This document shows, piece after piece, positions 8,180 through 17,769 of a DNA stretch of 41,263 nucleotides; the stretch's first letter is position 1; every line of letters starts with the position of its first letter. The stretch is taken from NCBI GenBank assembly GCA_036389695.1, contig DASVWG010000088.1, forward strand, positions 1 through 41,263, in the 5' to 3' direction. The DNA is from JALZHR01 sp036389695 (lineage in GTDB: Bacteria > Acidobacteriota > Blastocatellia > Pyrinomonadales > Pyrinomonadaceae). The notes under the pieces were generated by a model. It had not been told where the DNA came from, ran no database searches, and saw nothing but the letters and a program-made list of their open reading frames with translations. The translations under genes were made by a program, and so were the position numbers.

Positions 8180-10681
8180 TCAATTATGCTGAACAGCTGA
8201 CTGAAGTATTTTTTCCTCTAATCGCCTTTTGCGCTCGCTTAAATCGGTATTTGGCGCTTCGTCAGACAAAAGCTGCGAGTAAATCTGCAGAGTTTTCCCG
8301 TAAACTTTTCGCGCCTCGTTAAATTGTCCGAGCCGGCAGAGTAAATCACCGGCTTCTTCGAATAAACCGGCGTGGTAAAACAAAGACGCGTTGCTCCAAT
8401 TGTCCTGGGCGGAAATTTTTTCGCGCAAAGCCAGACCTTCGCGGACAAGCCGCAAAGCTTCGGTTTTATCGCCGGTTTTTTCGGTCTCGACGGCGACTTT
8501 GACGGTGTAATACGCTTCGGCTGTCCGCATCTGAATGTCGGTCGGGTTTTCCGCCGCCTTGTTTTTAATTAAATTCCACGAAAATTTGAAGTGTTCGAGC
8601 GCGCCGCGAAAATCGCTTAACGAATCGAGCGCGTCGCCCGCCCGATTGCGCGAAGCCGAAAGATTGCGCAGCGCCTGCGCGTCGGACGGATTTTCGCGCC
8701 AGGCAATTTCGGCAATTTCGGCGGCTTTTGTATAGCTTGCCGCCGCGCCGCGAAAGTCTTTTAATTGTTTGAGCAGCTCGCCGTGATTTATCCAGGCAAA
8801 GGAAAGCTCGGTGGTCGGCGCGTTTTCCAGCCCGATGCGCCGCTCGATGGTCTGCAAAGCGCGGCGGTAGAATTCTTCGGCTGGCGCGCTTTGCCGGAGC
8901 ATTGCGTAAACTTCTCCGACGCGCTCCTGCTGCTGCGCCAAATCGGTCAGGTCGCGCAGATTCTGCGGCTCGATGCGGCTGATTTCTTCTCGCACGGCGG
9001 CGGCTTCCCTGTAAACCGCGACGGCTTCCTCGCTGCGCCCCAAGCCGATTAAAATCTCGCCGAATTTGAATAAACCGAGCGCCAGATGCCTTTTTGCTTC
9101 GACATCCTCAGGATTTATTTTCAGGATTCTGCGGTCAATCTCGACCGCCGTCCGGAAGCTCTGCAAAGCGTTTTCGTTTTCCTTCAGTGATTCAGCCTGG
9201 GCTGAGCCGACGCGAATGTAGGCTTGCGCGAGCTCGCCGAGCAGCGGCAAATCGTTTTCGCCTTCGCTCGCCAGCTTGTTTAGATACTCAAGCGCTTTGG
9301 TGACGACGAGCCGTCGCGCCGGCGCCGTTCCGGCGGTGTCTCTAATCGCGTCGTGAAACTCGAACAAAAACGAATTTGTCAGCGCGCGAACGTCTCTGAA
9401 ACGCCGCTCGGCTTTTTCTCTTTCAATCTGCGCGACGCGCGCCTGCCAGACGGCGACGGAAAAACCGGAAACGAGCGAAAGCAAAACGATTGCCGCCGCG
9501 GCGACGCCGACGAGATTGCGCCTGACAAATTTTTCGGCGCGGTATAAAAAAGTATCATTCTGCGCCGCGACGGGAAGCCCGCGCTGGTAACGGCGAATAT
9601 CTTCGGCAAAATCGCCGACCGAAGCGTAGCGCCTTTCCGGTTCTTCGCGTGTCGCCATCTGGATGATTTTTTCAACATCATCCGAAGGCGAAAGGCGGTG
9701 TGACGAGTGCGAAGCCGTTTCCCGTCGTTGGCGATTATCGTTTGTTCCGCCGACCGGCGGCGGCTTGCTGATAACCGACCTGAACCAATTCGGAAGCTGA
9801 AATTTGAAGCTCGAAAATGAATTTGAATTTTCGCTTTCGGATTTCCCGCTGCGGATTAATTCCGCGAGCAGAACGCCCAGACTGTAAATGTCCGTCGCGG
9901 TCGTAATCTGCGCGCCGCGTTTTTGTTCGGGCGAAGCGTATTCCGGCGTAAAAATCTGCGTCGCCGTGCGGCTCGCGCTTTCGCCTTCGGACAGCAGTTT
10001 GGCGATGCCGAAATCAAGCAGCTTCGGCTCGCCGTCAGGCGTAATTAAAATATTCGAAGGTTTTAAATCGCGGTGAATGACCAGATTCCGGTGCGCGTAA
10101 GCGACCGCCGCGCAAATCTTGCGGAAAAGCCCGAATTTTTCTTCCGGCGATAAATTTCGCGCGCGGCAAAATTCGTCGAGGCGCACGCCTTCGACATATT
10201 CCATGACCAGATAAGGCAAGCCGTCAGCGGTCGTCGCGCCGTCGAGCAGGCGCGTGATGAACGGGTGATTGAGCGAAGCGAGAATCTGCCGTTCCTGCCG
10301 GAAGCGCCGGATAATCTCGTCCGTATCCATTCCGCGCTTGATGATTTTCAGCGCGACCGTTTGAGAAAACTCGCCTTCGCGCGCGGCTTCATAAACCGCG
10401 CCGAAACCGCCGCGCCCGATTTCGCGAATGATTTTGTATTCACCGATTTTTTGCGGCGCGTTCATCTCGGCAAATAAATTTGCGCCGACTGCCAGAAGAG
10501 CGTCTTTATTCAGAAACTCGTAGCCGTCGTCATAATGCGAGTCGAGCATGGATTCGACTTCAAATTTCAATTCGGAATCGTCGCCGCACGCCCGCGCGAC
10601 AAATCTTTTCCGCTCAGCCGCGCCAACTTCGAGAGCCGCGTGGAAAACTTCGTCGAGTTTTTGCCATCTGTCAGCGTTCAT
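8180..10681 (-). CDS. Membrane-anchored serine/threonine protein kinase with TPR ectodomain
   Basis: 833 residues. The kinase domain is at about 80-370: glycine loop GRGGFGAVY (89-97), ATP lysine K112 in ALKIIK, catalytic HRDLKPSN (203-210), DFG 223-225, activation segment TPEYASPEQ. One transmembrane helix lies at 391-412 (VGVAAAAIVLLSLVSGF). The C-terminal 400 residues are TPR-like helical repeats, probably extracytoplasmic. Residues about 277-333 replace the usual helix F-G connection with a Ser/Asn-rich segment and KPPPVGGTND, which looks like inserted DNA. The start ATG overlaps the end of the upstream ECF sigma gene by 4 bases (ATGA), so the two are translationally coupled. This sigma/kinase pairing is common in Acidobacteriota and Planctomycetes and suggests phosphorylation-controlled transcription. 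Confidence 0.95.
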   Translation of the reverse strand: MNADRWQKLDEVFHAALEVGAAERKRFVARACGDDSELKFEVESMLDSHYDDGYEFLNKDALLAVGANLFAEMNAPQKIGEYKIIREIGRGGFGAVYEAAREGEFSQTVALKIIKRGMDTDEIIRRFRQERQILASLNHPFITRLLDGATTADGLPYLVMEYVEGVRLDEFCRARNLSPEEKFGLFRKICAAVAYAHRNLVIHRDLKPSNILITPDGEPKLLDFGIAKLLSEGESASRTATQIFTPEYASPEQKRGAQITTATDIYSLGVLLAELIRSGKSESENSNSFSSFKFQLPNWFRSVISKPPPVGGTNDNRQRRETASHSSHRLSPSDDVEKIIQMATREEPERRYASVGDFAEDIRRYQRGLPVAAQNDTFLYRAEKFVRRNLVGVAAAAIVLLSLVSGFSVAVWQARVAQIEREKAERRFRDVRALTNSFLFEFHDAIRDTAGTAPARRLVVTKALEYLNKLASEGENDLPLLGELAQAYIRVGSAQAESLKENENALQSFRTAVEIDRRILKINPEDVEAKRHLALGLFKFGEILIGLGRSEEAVAVYREAAAVREEISRIEPQNLRDLTDLAQQQERVGEVYAMLRQSAPAEEFYRRALQTIERRIGLENAPTTELSFAWINHGELLKQLKDFRGAAASYTKAAEIAEIAWRENPSDAQALRNLSASRNRAGDALDSLSDFRGALEHFKFSWNLIKNKAAENPTDIQMRTAEAYYTVKVAVETEKTGDKTEALRLVREGLALREKISAQDNWSNASLFYHAGLFEEAGDLLCRLGQFNEARKVYGKTLQIYSQLLSDEAPNTDLSERKRRLEEKILQSAVQHN

Positions 10682-11238
10682 CTTTTTAATTCGCGTTTGA
10701 GCCAGGCTCTGGCAAAAATCCAGTCGCGCTCGACGGTTTTGGATGATTTTCCGATTACTTCGGCGATTTCGTCGGTTTTCAGCCCGCCGAAAAATTTCAG
10801 CTCCACGATGCGCGCCTTTTGCCTGTCCCGGACGGCGAGCTTCTGCAAAGCTTCTTCGAGCGCCAGAAAGTTCGTATTTTGTTCTTCGAAAAAAACATCT
10901 GCCGCGTCGAGCGCGATTTTTTTGGCATGCCCCCCGCGTTTTTCGGCATGTTTGCGCTCGGCGTGTTTGAGCAGGATGCGGCGCATCAGGTTTGCCGCAA
11001 TCCCGAAAAAGTGGGCGCGGTTTTGCCAGTCGACATTTCGCTGGTCAACCAGTTTCAGATAGGCTTCATTAACCAGCGCGGTCGGCTGCAGGGTGTGCCC
11101 GGCGTTTTCGCGGCGCAGGTAATTAGCGGCAATCCGGTGCAGCTCGTCATAGACGAGCGGCAGCATCGCATTGAGCGCGTCGCGATTTTCCTTTCCGTTC
11201 CACTCGATAAGCACCTGCGTAACCGTTTTAGCCGACAT
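10678..11238 (-). CDS. ECF-type RNA polymerase sigma factor (Sig-70 X6 family)
   Basis: 186 residues from the ATG at 11238 (MSAKTVTQVLIEWNGKENRD). A longer frame from a TTG at 11301 adds 21 basic residues, but family members begin at the VTQ-L-W segment, so the shorter form is preferred; neither start has a good Shine-Dalgarno. Region 2 is LPLVYDELHRIAANYLRRE with TALVNEAYLKLVDQ. Region 4 is VELKFFGGLKTDEIAEVIGK plus SSKTVERDWIFARAWLKREL, a helix-turn-helix that reads -35 elements. No anti-sigma gene adjoins; the overlapping kinase gene is the likely regulator. Confidence 0.92.
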   Translation of the reverse strand: MSAKTVTQVLIEWNGKENRDALNAMLPLVYDELHRIAANYLRRENAGHTLQPTALVNEAYLKLVDQRNVDWQNRAHFFGIAANLMRRILLKHAERKHAEKRGGHAKKIALDAADVFFEEQNTNFLALEEALQKLAVRDRQKARIVELKFFGGLKTDEIAEVIGKSSKTVERDWIFARAWLKRELKR

Positions 11239-11365
11239 TTTAAGAGAGATTCTAAACTTTTTTCTATAAATTGGAAATATTTTGTCGGGTTTTTTCGCCA
11301 AATCCGGCGTTAGATTATGAAAACTTTTTCCGAAAAGCGTTCATAAAAATTCAGGTGAGGAAAAT

Positions 11366-12709
11366 ATGGCAAAAAAATTATCTTTAGTTACATTTTTCTT
11401 AATAGTTTTCAGCCTCGCGTGTCAGATGTCGGCAAGCAAAGCAACGCCTGCAAACGAGCAAACGGCGGCGGTCGAGAAAAAAAATACGGTTGAAACGATT
11501 CCGGTAAATTCCGCCGAAACCGTCTCGAATGACGGGCGAAATCCGGTCGAGGAAAAGGATTTATTGTCTTTTTTCACCGGCGCGTTAATCGTCAGGAAAA
11601 CCAAGGATTACGGTAGCGGCTGGTCGGCGGAAAACGCGATTGACGAAAACGCCGCGTCGGGCTGGGCAAGTCCGAAAGGCGAAATTGCCAATCACAGTTT
11701 TGTCATCGAGCTGCCCGAAAAAACTCTTTTGAAAACGCTTGTCTTCGACACGGCGAACACCGACGGCGAGCGGCGCGGCGCAAAAGAAATCACGGTTGAG
11801 ATTTCCGAGGCGAGCGCCGATTCCGGCTTTCAGGAAATCGCCCGCGTCACGCTTAAAGAAAAGGCGGACAATCAGCGTTTTCCGGCGAGCAAACAGATTG
11901 CCGGACGTTTTGTGCGCGTTAGCTTCGGCAAAAATCAAGGCGCTGAAGATTTTGTCGAGCTGATGGAAATTCGCGGTTTCGGCGAGCAGTTAACGAAAAC
12001 TCCGCTCGAAAACGCGAGCGGAACTTATGAAACCGAATACGGCGATTTTCATATCAAGCAGGAAGGCGGCTCGGTCATCGGCTGCTATGAGCACGAAAAC
12101 GGCTTGCTCAAAGGCGGAATCGAAGACCGGATTATGAAATTAAACTGGAGCGAAGACGGCGGCGACAAAGGCGCGGCGATTATGGTTTTCACCGCCGACG
12201 GCAGGAAACTGGTCGGTTTGTGGTGGAACGAAAGCGATGACATTCTGACGACTCAGGGCAAACAGTGGAACGGCACGAAAAAATCTGCGGACGTCGGTTC
12301 GTGTCCGAATCTGCCGAACCTGGCGAAAACGAACGCCGCGCAAAATCAAATCGCCGACGATTTGAAACAAAAGGGGCGAGCGACCGTTTACGGCATCAAT
12401 TTCGATACCGGCTCGGACGCAATCAAGCCCGAATCAAAACAGACGCTCGAACAGATTGTCGCCCTGCTCAAAGAAAACGCGACTTGGAAAATGACCGTCG
12501 AAGGTCACACGGATAACGTCGGCGGCGCGGATTACAACCGGAAGCTTTCGGAAAAACGCGCGGCTGCCGTGAAAGATTATCTCGTCAAAGCCGGAATCGA
12601 GGCGGCGCGTTTAAGCTCCGCCGGTTTCGGAATGTCGAAACCCGTCGCCACGAACGACAGCGCCTTCGGACGCGCGCAGAACCGGCGCGTCGAATTAGTG
12701 AAAAATTGA
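11366..12709 (+). CDS. OmpA-domain envelope protein with discoidin-like module
   Basis: 447 residues. The N-terminus (LVTFFLIVFSLAC) suggests a lipoprotein signal with Cys19 as the acylated residue, although the lipobox has Ser at -3. Residues about 60-210 look like an F5/8 type C (discoidin) beta-sandwich: GSGWSAENAIDENAASGWAS, FVIELPEKTLLKTLVFD and RFVRVSFGKN. A beta-rich segment follows (YETEYGDFHIKQEGGSVIGC). The last 110 residues are an OmpA peptidoglycan-binding domain (INFDTGSDAIKPESKQTLEQ, TVEGHTDNVGGADYN, KLSEKRAAAV, NRRVELVKN). It probably tethers an outer-membrane or periplasmic recognition module to the cell wall. GGTGAGGA precedes the ATG. The next gene starts 10 bases after the stop. 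Confidence 0.85.
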   Translation: MAKKLSLVTFFLIVFSLACQMSASKATPANEQTAAVEKKNTVETIPVNSAETVSNDGRNPVEEKDLLSFFTGALIVRKTKDYGSGWSAENAIDENAASGWASPKGEIANHSFVIELPEKTLLKTLVFDTANTDGERRGAKEITVEISEASADSGFQEIARVTLKEKADNQRFPASKQIAGRFVRVSFGKNQGAEDFVELMEIRGFGEQLTKTPLENASGTYETEYGDFHIKQEGGSVIGCYEHENGLLKGGIEDRIMKLNWSEDGGDKGAAIMVFTADGRKLVGLWWNESDDILTTQGKQWNGTKKSADVGSCPNLPNLAKTNAAQNQIADDLKQKGRATVYGINFDTGSDAIKPESKQTLEQIVALLKENATWKMTVEGHTDNVGGADYNRKLSEKRAAAVKDYLVKAGIEAARLSSAGFGMSKPVATNDSAFGRAQNRRVELVKN

Positions 12710-12719
12710 GGAGCTTATC

Positions 12720-14993
12720 ATGTTTTTCAAACAAAATTTCCGCCGTCGCTTTTTTATGCGGTTTTCGGCTTGGCTGCTGATTTTTTCTTTGCTTTCACCG
12801 CTTGCCGTTTTCGCCCAGAACGCGAAAGTGCCGGACGAGGTCAGGAAAATTTACAAAAAAATGAGCAGCGGTCAGGAGTTGACACCTGCCGAGCAAAAAC
12901 GTCTGGAAGAGTTTCAGGCTGATAAATCCGAAGCCGAACTCGAACGAATCGCGGAAGAACTGGAAAAAGACGCGGATTTTCGGAAAGACGTGAACGCGGC
13001 GAAAAAAGCGGCGGAAGAATCGGAAGAAGAACCTTTGCCGAAACCGAATCCGAAGGTTAATCTCGCGCGCGAAACCGCGCCAAGTGAAACGGCGTTTCTC
13101 TCTTTGGTCAAAGCCGTGCAGAGCGAATCCGGCGCGAAAATCAGAGAAGCCGAAAAAGCCGGGATTGAGAAAGCCGTTTCGCAGTTGAAAAATGCCGCGC
13201 AGATTTCCAATCTCGGAATGATTTATTTGATGAGCGATAAGCCCGAAGACCTCGCAAAAGCCGTGTATCTTGCCGCGACGAGCGTTATAAAAGACCCGAA
13301 AGACGCGGCAAATATCAGCAATCTCGGCGTCGCTTTGAAAAACAGCGAAGATTACGACCGCTCGCTGAAAGTTCTGCTTTACGCTGACAAATTGCAAATA
13401 AATTCGCCGGTAATTTTGTCCAATCTCGGCTGGACGCTCGCTTATCTCGGAGATTTTCCGACGGCTAAAACGCGCTTTAACGCCGCGCTCGCTTTCAAAA
13501 AAGATTATCCCGGCGCTCTGGAAGGCTTAGGTCTACTGGCGCAGGCGGAAAAGGATTTTCGGACGGCTGCTAAATATCTGCGGGCAAGTCTTTTAAAGCG
13601 TTTTTCGCCCGCAACCGCCAAAGCGATTAAGAAAAACAACGAGGCGAAGGCGTCGGAAAAAACCAGACAGGAAGCCGAAGAAATAAAAAATGACCCGAAC
13701 ACTTACAATCCGAAGCCGGTTCCGCCCGGCGCGCCGGTCAATCCCGACTCGGTTGACGGCGCGCGCTGGTCGGACGCTATCTGGTCGCCGTTTGATAAGC
13801 CGAGCCAGACTTTTGAGCGCTTGCCCGTGCCGGATTTTATTAACGGCGACATCGAAACCGCCCACCGCGAAGGCAAAAACGATAATGATTATTATCTCGC
13901 GCGGCGAGCCGTCGTCAGCCAGGAAAGCGCGGCTTTTACGCGGGCGATGCAGTCTTTGCCGGACGACGCTCTGCGTCCGCAGCCGCGCGCGGAGGGAAAC
14001 TCAATCGTTTTTCCGCGCAGCTACGAAAAGGAATTTTACGCCCTGCGCGATTTGGAAAACATCTTTTACCGCCGCAGCGCAGTTCGTTTTCAAAACTTTG
14101 ATAAACAGAGAAACTATATTTTCGCGCTCAGCCAGGATTGGAACGGCGGCTGGGTGAAAGGTCTGTCGGGCGAAGAAATCTGCCGGAGGCACGTGCAGTA
14201 CAGTCTGAGCCATCACGCGACTTACTATCAAAACTGGCAGGAGTTTTATCAAAAATCGCTCGATGATATGGACAAATTTTATCGCGTCAGCGCGTTCTGG
14301 ATTCAGCGCATCGTCAATCCTCAATTGCGCGAATACGCAAACCTGCGCCGCGACGTGATTATCCGCCTGCATTATCATCATCTTCTGGCGTCGTGGGGCA
14401 GCTGGTCGAGCTTTATCAGGACGACGCCCTGCGAACAGGTCGATAATCCGCAATCGCGCTGGACGGTCGAACAGCTCGTCTCTAAAAACGGAAAGCTCAG
14501 GATTTTTTCCGAACCGAACGGCGATTGCCACGTTCCGACGGGAAATGTTGACGCGGGCTTTATCGCTCTGGACGCCGATTGCGAAAAATTGAAAATCACT
14601 TTCGGCGCGGGCGCGAAAATCAGTCTTGAACGGAAATTCGGCGAAAAGGAAGCGGATGACGTTACTACGTTTCGCATCACCGGAGGAATCAGTAAATCGC
14701 TCGATATAAATCTGAAAGGCGAAACGGTCGGTTCAATCGAAGGCAAAGCCGAAGGCTCGTATTTTATTCAGGCGCAGAACGGGCGCGTGATTGACCACGG
14801 CGCGGAAGGCACAATCGGAGTCGAAGGCAAAATCGGCGATGCGGATGTCGCCGAAATCGTCATCAACGCCGGTCTTGACGGCAGAATCACGGCGCAGAGC
14901 GGCGCGAAGGTTTCAGCCAGAGAAACAAGCGTCGAAATCGGCGGCAAAGGCATCGATTACATCAACGACAATCAACCGATTAATATCAAATAA
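12720..14993 (+). CDS. Secreted TPR protein of unknown function
   Basis: 757 residues with a signal peptide (SAWLLIFSLLSPLAVFA). Residues 40-125 are acidic and helical. Residues about 150-300 are TPR repeats (AAQISNLGMIYLMSDKPEDL, NISNLGVALKNSEDYDRSL, LSNLGWTLAYLGDFPTAKTR). A Pro-rich linker (PKPVPPGAPVNP) leads to a long aromatic-rich helical region. The final 150 residues are Gly-rich beta strands (GSIEGKAEGSYFIQAQNGRV, GTIGVEGKIGDADVAEIVIN). No family is recognised. GAGGAG overlaps the end of the preceding OmpA-like gene, 7 bases before this ATG, so the two are co-translated; a joint role in envelope assembly or surface display is plausible. Confidence 0.75.
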   Translation: MFFKQNFRRRFFMRFSAWLLIFSLLSPLAVFAQNAKVPDEVRKIYKKMSSGQELTPAEQKRLEEFQADKSEAELERIAEELEKDADFRKDVNAAKKAAEESEEEPLPKPNPKVNLARETAPSETAFLSLVKAVQSESGAKIREAEKAGIEKAVSQLKNAAQISNLGMIYLMSDKPEDLAKAVYLAATSVIKDPKDAANISNLGVALKNSEDYDRSLKVLLYADKLQINSPVILSNLGWTLAYLGDFPTAKTRFNAALAFKKDYPGALEGLGLLAQAEKDFRTAAKYLRASLLKRFSPATAKAIKKNNEAKASEKTRQEAEEIKNDPNTYNPKPVPPGAPVNPDSVDGARWSDAIWSPFDKPSQTFERLPVPDFINGDIETAHREGKNDNDYYLARRAVVSQESAAFTRAMQSLPDDALRPQPRAEGNSIVFPRSYEKEFYALRDLENIFYRRSAVRFQNFDKQRNYIFALSQDWNGGWVKGLSGEEICRRHVQYSLSHHATYYQNWQEFYQKSLDDMDKFYRVSAFWIQRIVNPQLREYANLRRDVIIRLHYHHLLASWGSWSSFIRTTPCEQVDNPQSRWTVEQLVSKNGKLRIFSEPNGDCHVPTGNVDAGFIALDADCEKLKITFGAGAKISLERKFGEKEADDVTTFRITGGISKSLDINLKGETVGSIEGKAEGSYFIQAQNGRVIDHGAEGTIGVEGKIGDADVAEIVINAGLDGRITAQSGAKVSARETSVEIGGKGIDYINDNQPINIK

Positions 14994-15145
14994 ACGAAAA
15001 TAGCCGGAAGCGAAAGTCGCCTGCCAGGTCAGAGGCAAAATGAAACGGCGCGGGTGAAAACAAACACAAATTCGAGATTTGAAATAACAAAATCGCCAGC
15101 TTTGCTTGCTTATCCCTGTCTATCCGCTTCATCGGCGGTGAATTT

Positions 15146-15170
15146 CTTCCTGACGATAATCTGTTATAAT
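15146..15170 (+). promoter_or_regulatory. Possible promoter of the transporter gene
   Basis: A consensus -10 box TATAAT is at 15165-15170, 16 bases before the ATG at 15187. The -35 side is weak (TTCCTG near 15148). The short leader has no Shine-Dalgarno. Confidence 0.35.
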
Positions 15171-15186
15171 TCACTGGCATAAAATA

Positions 15187-15924
15187 ATGAGCGAATTTTT
15201 ATCGGCGTTTTCCGCCACATCGACGCTGGCAATTCTCGGTTTCGGGTTTCTGCTCGGCTTAAAACACGCGACCGAAGCCGACCATCTGGCGGCGGTTTCG
15301 ACCATCGTCACCGCGCGCCGCAGTCTTTTCGGGTCGGCGATTATCGGCGGCATCTGGGGTTTGGGGCATACGATTTCGTTGTTTCTGGCGGGAGTTTTTG
15401 TTCTGCTGCTTAAATTTCAAATCACCGAGCAGACTGAAAAGGTTCTGGAATTCGGCGTCGGCGTGATGCTGGTTCTGCTCGGATTAAACGTTTTGAGAAA
15501 ATTGCTCAAGGGCGGGCATCTTCATTTTCACGCGCACGAACACGGCGAGCGCGTCCACGTTCACCCGCATATTCACGACCGCGCGGCGGACGAGCCGCAC
15601 ACGCATCACGGATTTTCCTTCAGCCCGCGCGCTTTGATTATCGGGATGATTCACGGCTTGGCGGGCAGCGCCGCGCTGATGCTGCTGATTATTCCGACCA
15701 TCGAATCGCAGGCGCTCGGCTTGCTTTATATCGTCGTCTTCGGCGTCGGCTCCATCGGCGGAATGATGCTGATGAGCTTTCTGGTCGGCTTGCCGTTCAC
15801 GCTGACCGCTTCGCGCTTTAATCGCTTCAACTACATTCTGCAAAGCATCGCCGGTCTGGTCAGCGTCGCTCTCGGTCTTTTTATCGTCTACGAAAAAGGA
15901 ATCACCGAAGGCTTGTTCAGCTAA
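15187..15924 (+). CDS. Nickel/cobalt-type transporter (NicO/UreH-like)
   Basis: 245 residues, six or more hydrophobic segments. The signature GLKHATEADHLAAVSTIVT contains HX4DH (HATEADH), the metal-recognition motif of NiCoT-family permeases. GGIWGLGHTISLF and GMIHGLAGSAALMLL are further family-like histidine-bearing helices. Between helices 3 and 4 lies a His-rich loop (HLHFHAHEHGERVHVHPHIH), typical of transition-metal transporters. It probably moves Ni2+ or Co2+ across the inner membrane, but no urease, hydrogenase or cobalamin gene is nearby to fix the substrate or direction. Its stop is 4 bases from the end of the convergent HEAT gene, so no independent terminator separates them. Confidence 0.85.
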   Translation: MSEFLSAFSATSTLAILGFGFLLGLKHATEADHLAAVSTIVTARRSLFGSAIIGGIWGLGHTISLFLAGVFVLLLKFQITEQTEKVLEFGVGVMLVLLGLNVLRKLLKGGHLHFHAHEHGERVHVHPHIHDRAADEPHTHHGFSFSPRALIIGMIHGLAGSAALMLLIIPTIESQALGLLYIVVFGVGSIGGMMLMSFLVGLPFTLTASRFNRFNYILQSIAGLVSVALGLFIVYEKGITEGLFS

Positions 15925-15928
15925 GCTT

Positions 15929-17500
15929 TTACGTGTCTTTCGTTTTTTCCGGCGGCGGCTCCGGCGCGGTTTTCGGTTTTATCGGCTTGGCTTTGTTATA
16001 ATTCGTGTCGATATTGCTTGCCTTGTTCATTTCCTCGACACGGTTAATTTGCTCTTTGGTCAGAAATTTTCTGCCTTTCTCGCCAAGACCGAAAAGCGCG
16101 CTTTCGGCGCAGAAATTCCCTTTATCTTTTTTGATGACGCTGACCAGAGCCGGAATGGCGACTTCCGCGTCCGCGCCGAAGTCCGGCAGATTCAGCGCCG
16201 CATAACAAACGGTCGCTTTATCTTCGAGATTGGCGATAAAAATCGGAAGCGCCTGTTTTTTCAACATTTCCTTCAGCGCGTCCGACTTTTCCGGCGTGAA
16301 ACGGGCGATGCTGCCGAGTTGGTTCAAAGCCGCGTTCCGAACCTCTGCATCAGTGTCTTTGAGCGCGGCGATGAGCGACGGCAGTATCTCGAGCGCGCCG
16401 ATGGAAGTCAGACTCGGCAGACTTTCGACCGCTTTTTTACGGACTTGCGGATTCTGGTGCTGCATGCCTTTGGCAAAAACCGGCAGCGTTCCGTCGGCGA
16501 CGAGATGTTTGAGCACCTGGAGAACGGCAAACGGCTGTTTGTCAAATTCCTTTTCGAGCAGCGGAACGAGCGGCTTGCCGATTTTAGCCAGAGCTATCGC
16601 CGCCGTCAAATACAGGCTGAAGGCGCGGTTATTCTGGTCTTTTTCTCCGACGTATTTCTTTGTGTTGTAAAGCACGTCGAAAAGAAGCGGCGCGGCGGGC
16701 AGCGCGTTTGCGCCCATCGGCATGAAAGCGCGAATCGGATGCATCGGATTGATGTTCCCGTTTTGCAGCATCGCGGACAAAACCGGAATCGCCGGCGAAG
16801 TGTCGACGCCGTAGAAGCCCTGCTGGCGAATGCCCATCACCGCCAGCCAGCGAACCGTGATTTCTTCATCGGCGGCGGCTTCGATCAAGGCATTCACAAT
16901 ATCTTTCGCTTCAAACGTTCCGGCGGGCACTTTGGAATAAGAGAGCGAATAAACGCCGTAGATGCGCAGGTAAACATCGCTGTCTTTGGCGAGCTCCAGG
17001 CGCTTGCGCAGCGGAAGATTGCGGTCGGGCGCAATTTTCCACAAAGCGCCTTCGACGTGTATCCAGACATCCTGGTTTTTCTCGTCGCGCAGCAGCTTCA
17101 GGATAACGGGCAGCGCCGCGCTTGCCGCCGAGCGAAATTCGCCCAGACGATACATCGCGCAGGCGCGCCGCCAGTCGTCGGTTTCGGCGGTTCTTTTGAC
17201 GAGGATTTCCAACTGTTTGTTTGTATCCGGCGCATTTTCCAGTTCCGAAATCTGCTCCGGCGTTTCTTTCGCGCAAGGCTCAAGAATAATGGAAGGCTCC
17301 GTCATCCCGATACCGCTGCCCGAACTTAATTCGACGCCCCTGCCCGAAACGATGATGGCTTTATCCTGCCTTATAACAATCTTTTCGGTCTTCTTTTCTT
17401 TGGTATTCGATTTGCTTTTTTGCGCTGCCGCGCTGCCGGCTGACAAAAATCCAAGAGAAACTAAACAACAAAAAGCGAGAAAAAATTTTATCTTCTGCAT
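15929..17500 (-). CDS. Secreted HEAT-repeat protein
   Basis: 523 residues with a signal peptide (FFLAFCCLVSLGFLSAGSA, then AAA). From about residue 100 the chain is alpha-helical HEAT repeats: RSAASAALPVILKLLRDEKN, HQNPQVRKKAVESLPSLTSI, LIAALKDTDAEVRNAALNQL, ADAEVAIPALVSVIKKD. The C-terminus is Lys/Pro-rich (KPIKPKTAPEPPPEKT). HEAT repeats make protein-binding scaffolds; the partner is unknown. A strong Shine-Dalgarno (AGAGGTGA) precedes the ATG. It is divergent from the debranching enzyme gene across a 269-base spacer in which I saw no further gene. Confidence 0.85.
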   Translation of the reverse strand: MQKIKFFLAFCCLVSLGFLSAGSAAAQKSKSNTKEKKTEKIVIRQDKAIIVSGRGVELSSGSGIGMTEPSIILEPCAKETPEQISELENAPDTNKQLEILVKRTAETDDWRRACAMYRLGEFRSAASAALPVILKLLRDEKNQDVWIHVEGALWKIAPDRNLPLRKRLELAKDSDVYLRIYGVYSLSYSKVPAGTFEAKDIVNALIEAAADEEITVRWLAVMGIRQQGFYGVDTSPAIPVLSAMLQNGNINPMHPIRAFMPMGANALPAAPLLFDVLYNTKKYVGEKDQNNRAFSLYLTAAIALAKIGKPLVPLLEKEFDKQPFAVLQVLKHLVADGTLPVFAKGMQHQNPQVRKKAVESLPSLTSIGALEILPSLIAALKDTDAEVRNAALNQLGSIARFTPEKSDALKEMLKKQALPIFIANLEDKATVCYAALNLPDFGADAEVAIPALVSVIKKDKGNFCAESALFGLGEKGRKFLTKEQINRVEEMNKASNIDTNYNKAKPIKPKTAPEPPPEKTKDT

Positions 17501-17769
17501 GATTTTTCACCTCTTCGCGCGCGGGTTTTCGTCAGGAGAAACAAACGCCGGGCGCAGCTTTAAAATGAAAAGAACCGGTTGAAAAGTCCGCGAGTTTAAT
17601 AACTCTAACCGAAAAAGGCGGGACGGGCAATAAAATTTTTTACGCGCCGCCGAAAAACCGGTTTGTCAAAAGCGGCGGAACAAAATAAAGTTGGTTAGGA
17701 ATTTACCGGACGAAGTTTATTGCGCGGGCGCGGGAAACGAAGCCTCAGAGTAAATTTTTATTATTTAAA

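Noticed and set aside
16049..17329. Long plus-strand open frame of 426 codons over the HEAT gene
   Set aside because: Antisense shadow of the HEAT repeats; composition (Arg/Phe/Gln) and lack of motifs argue against coding.
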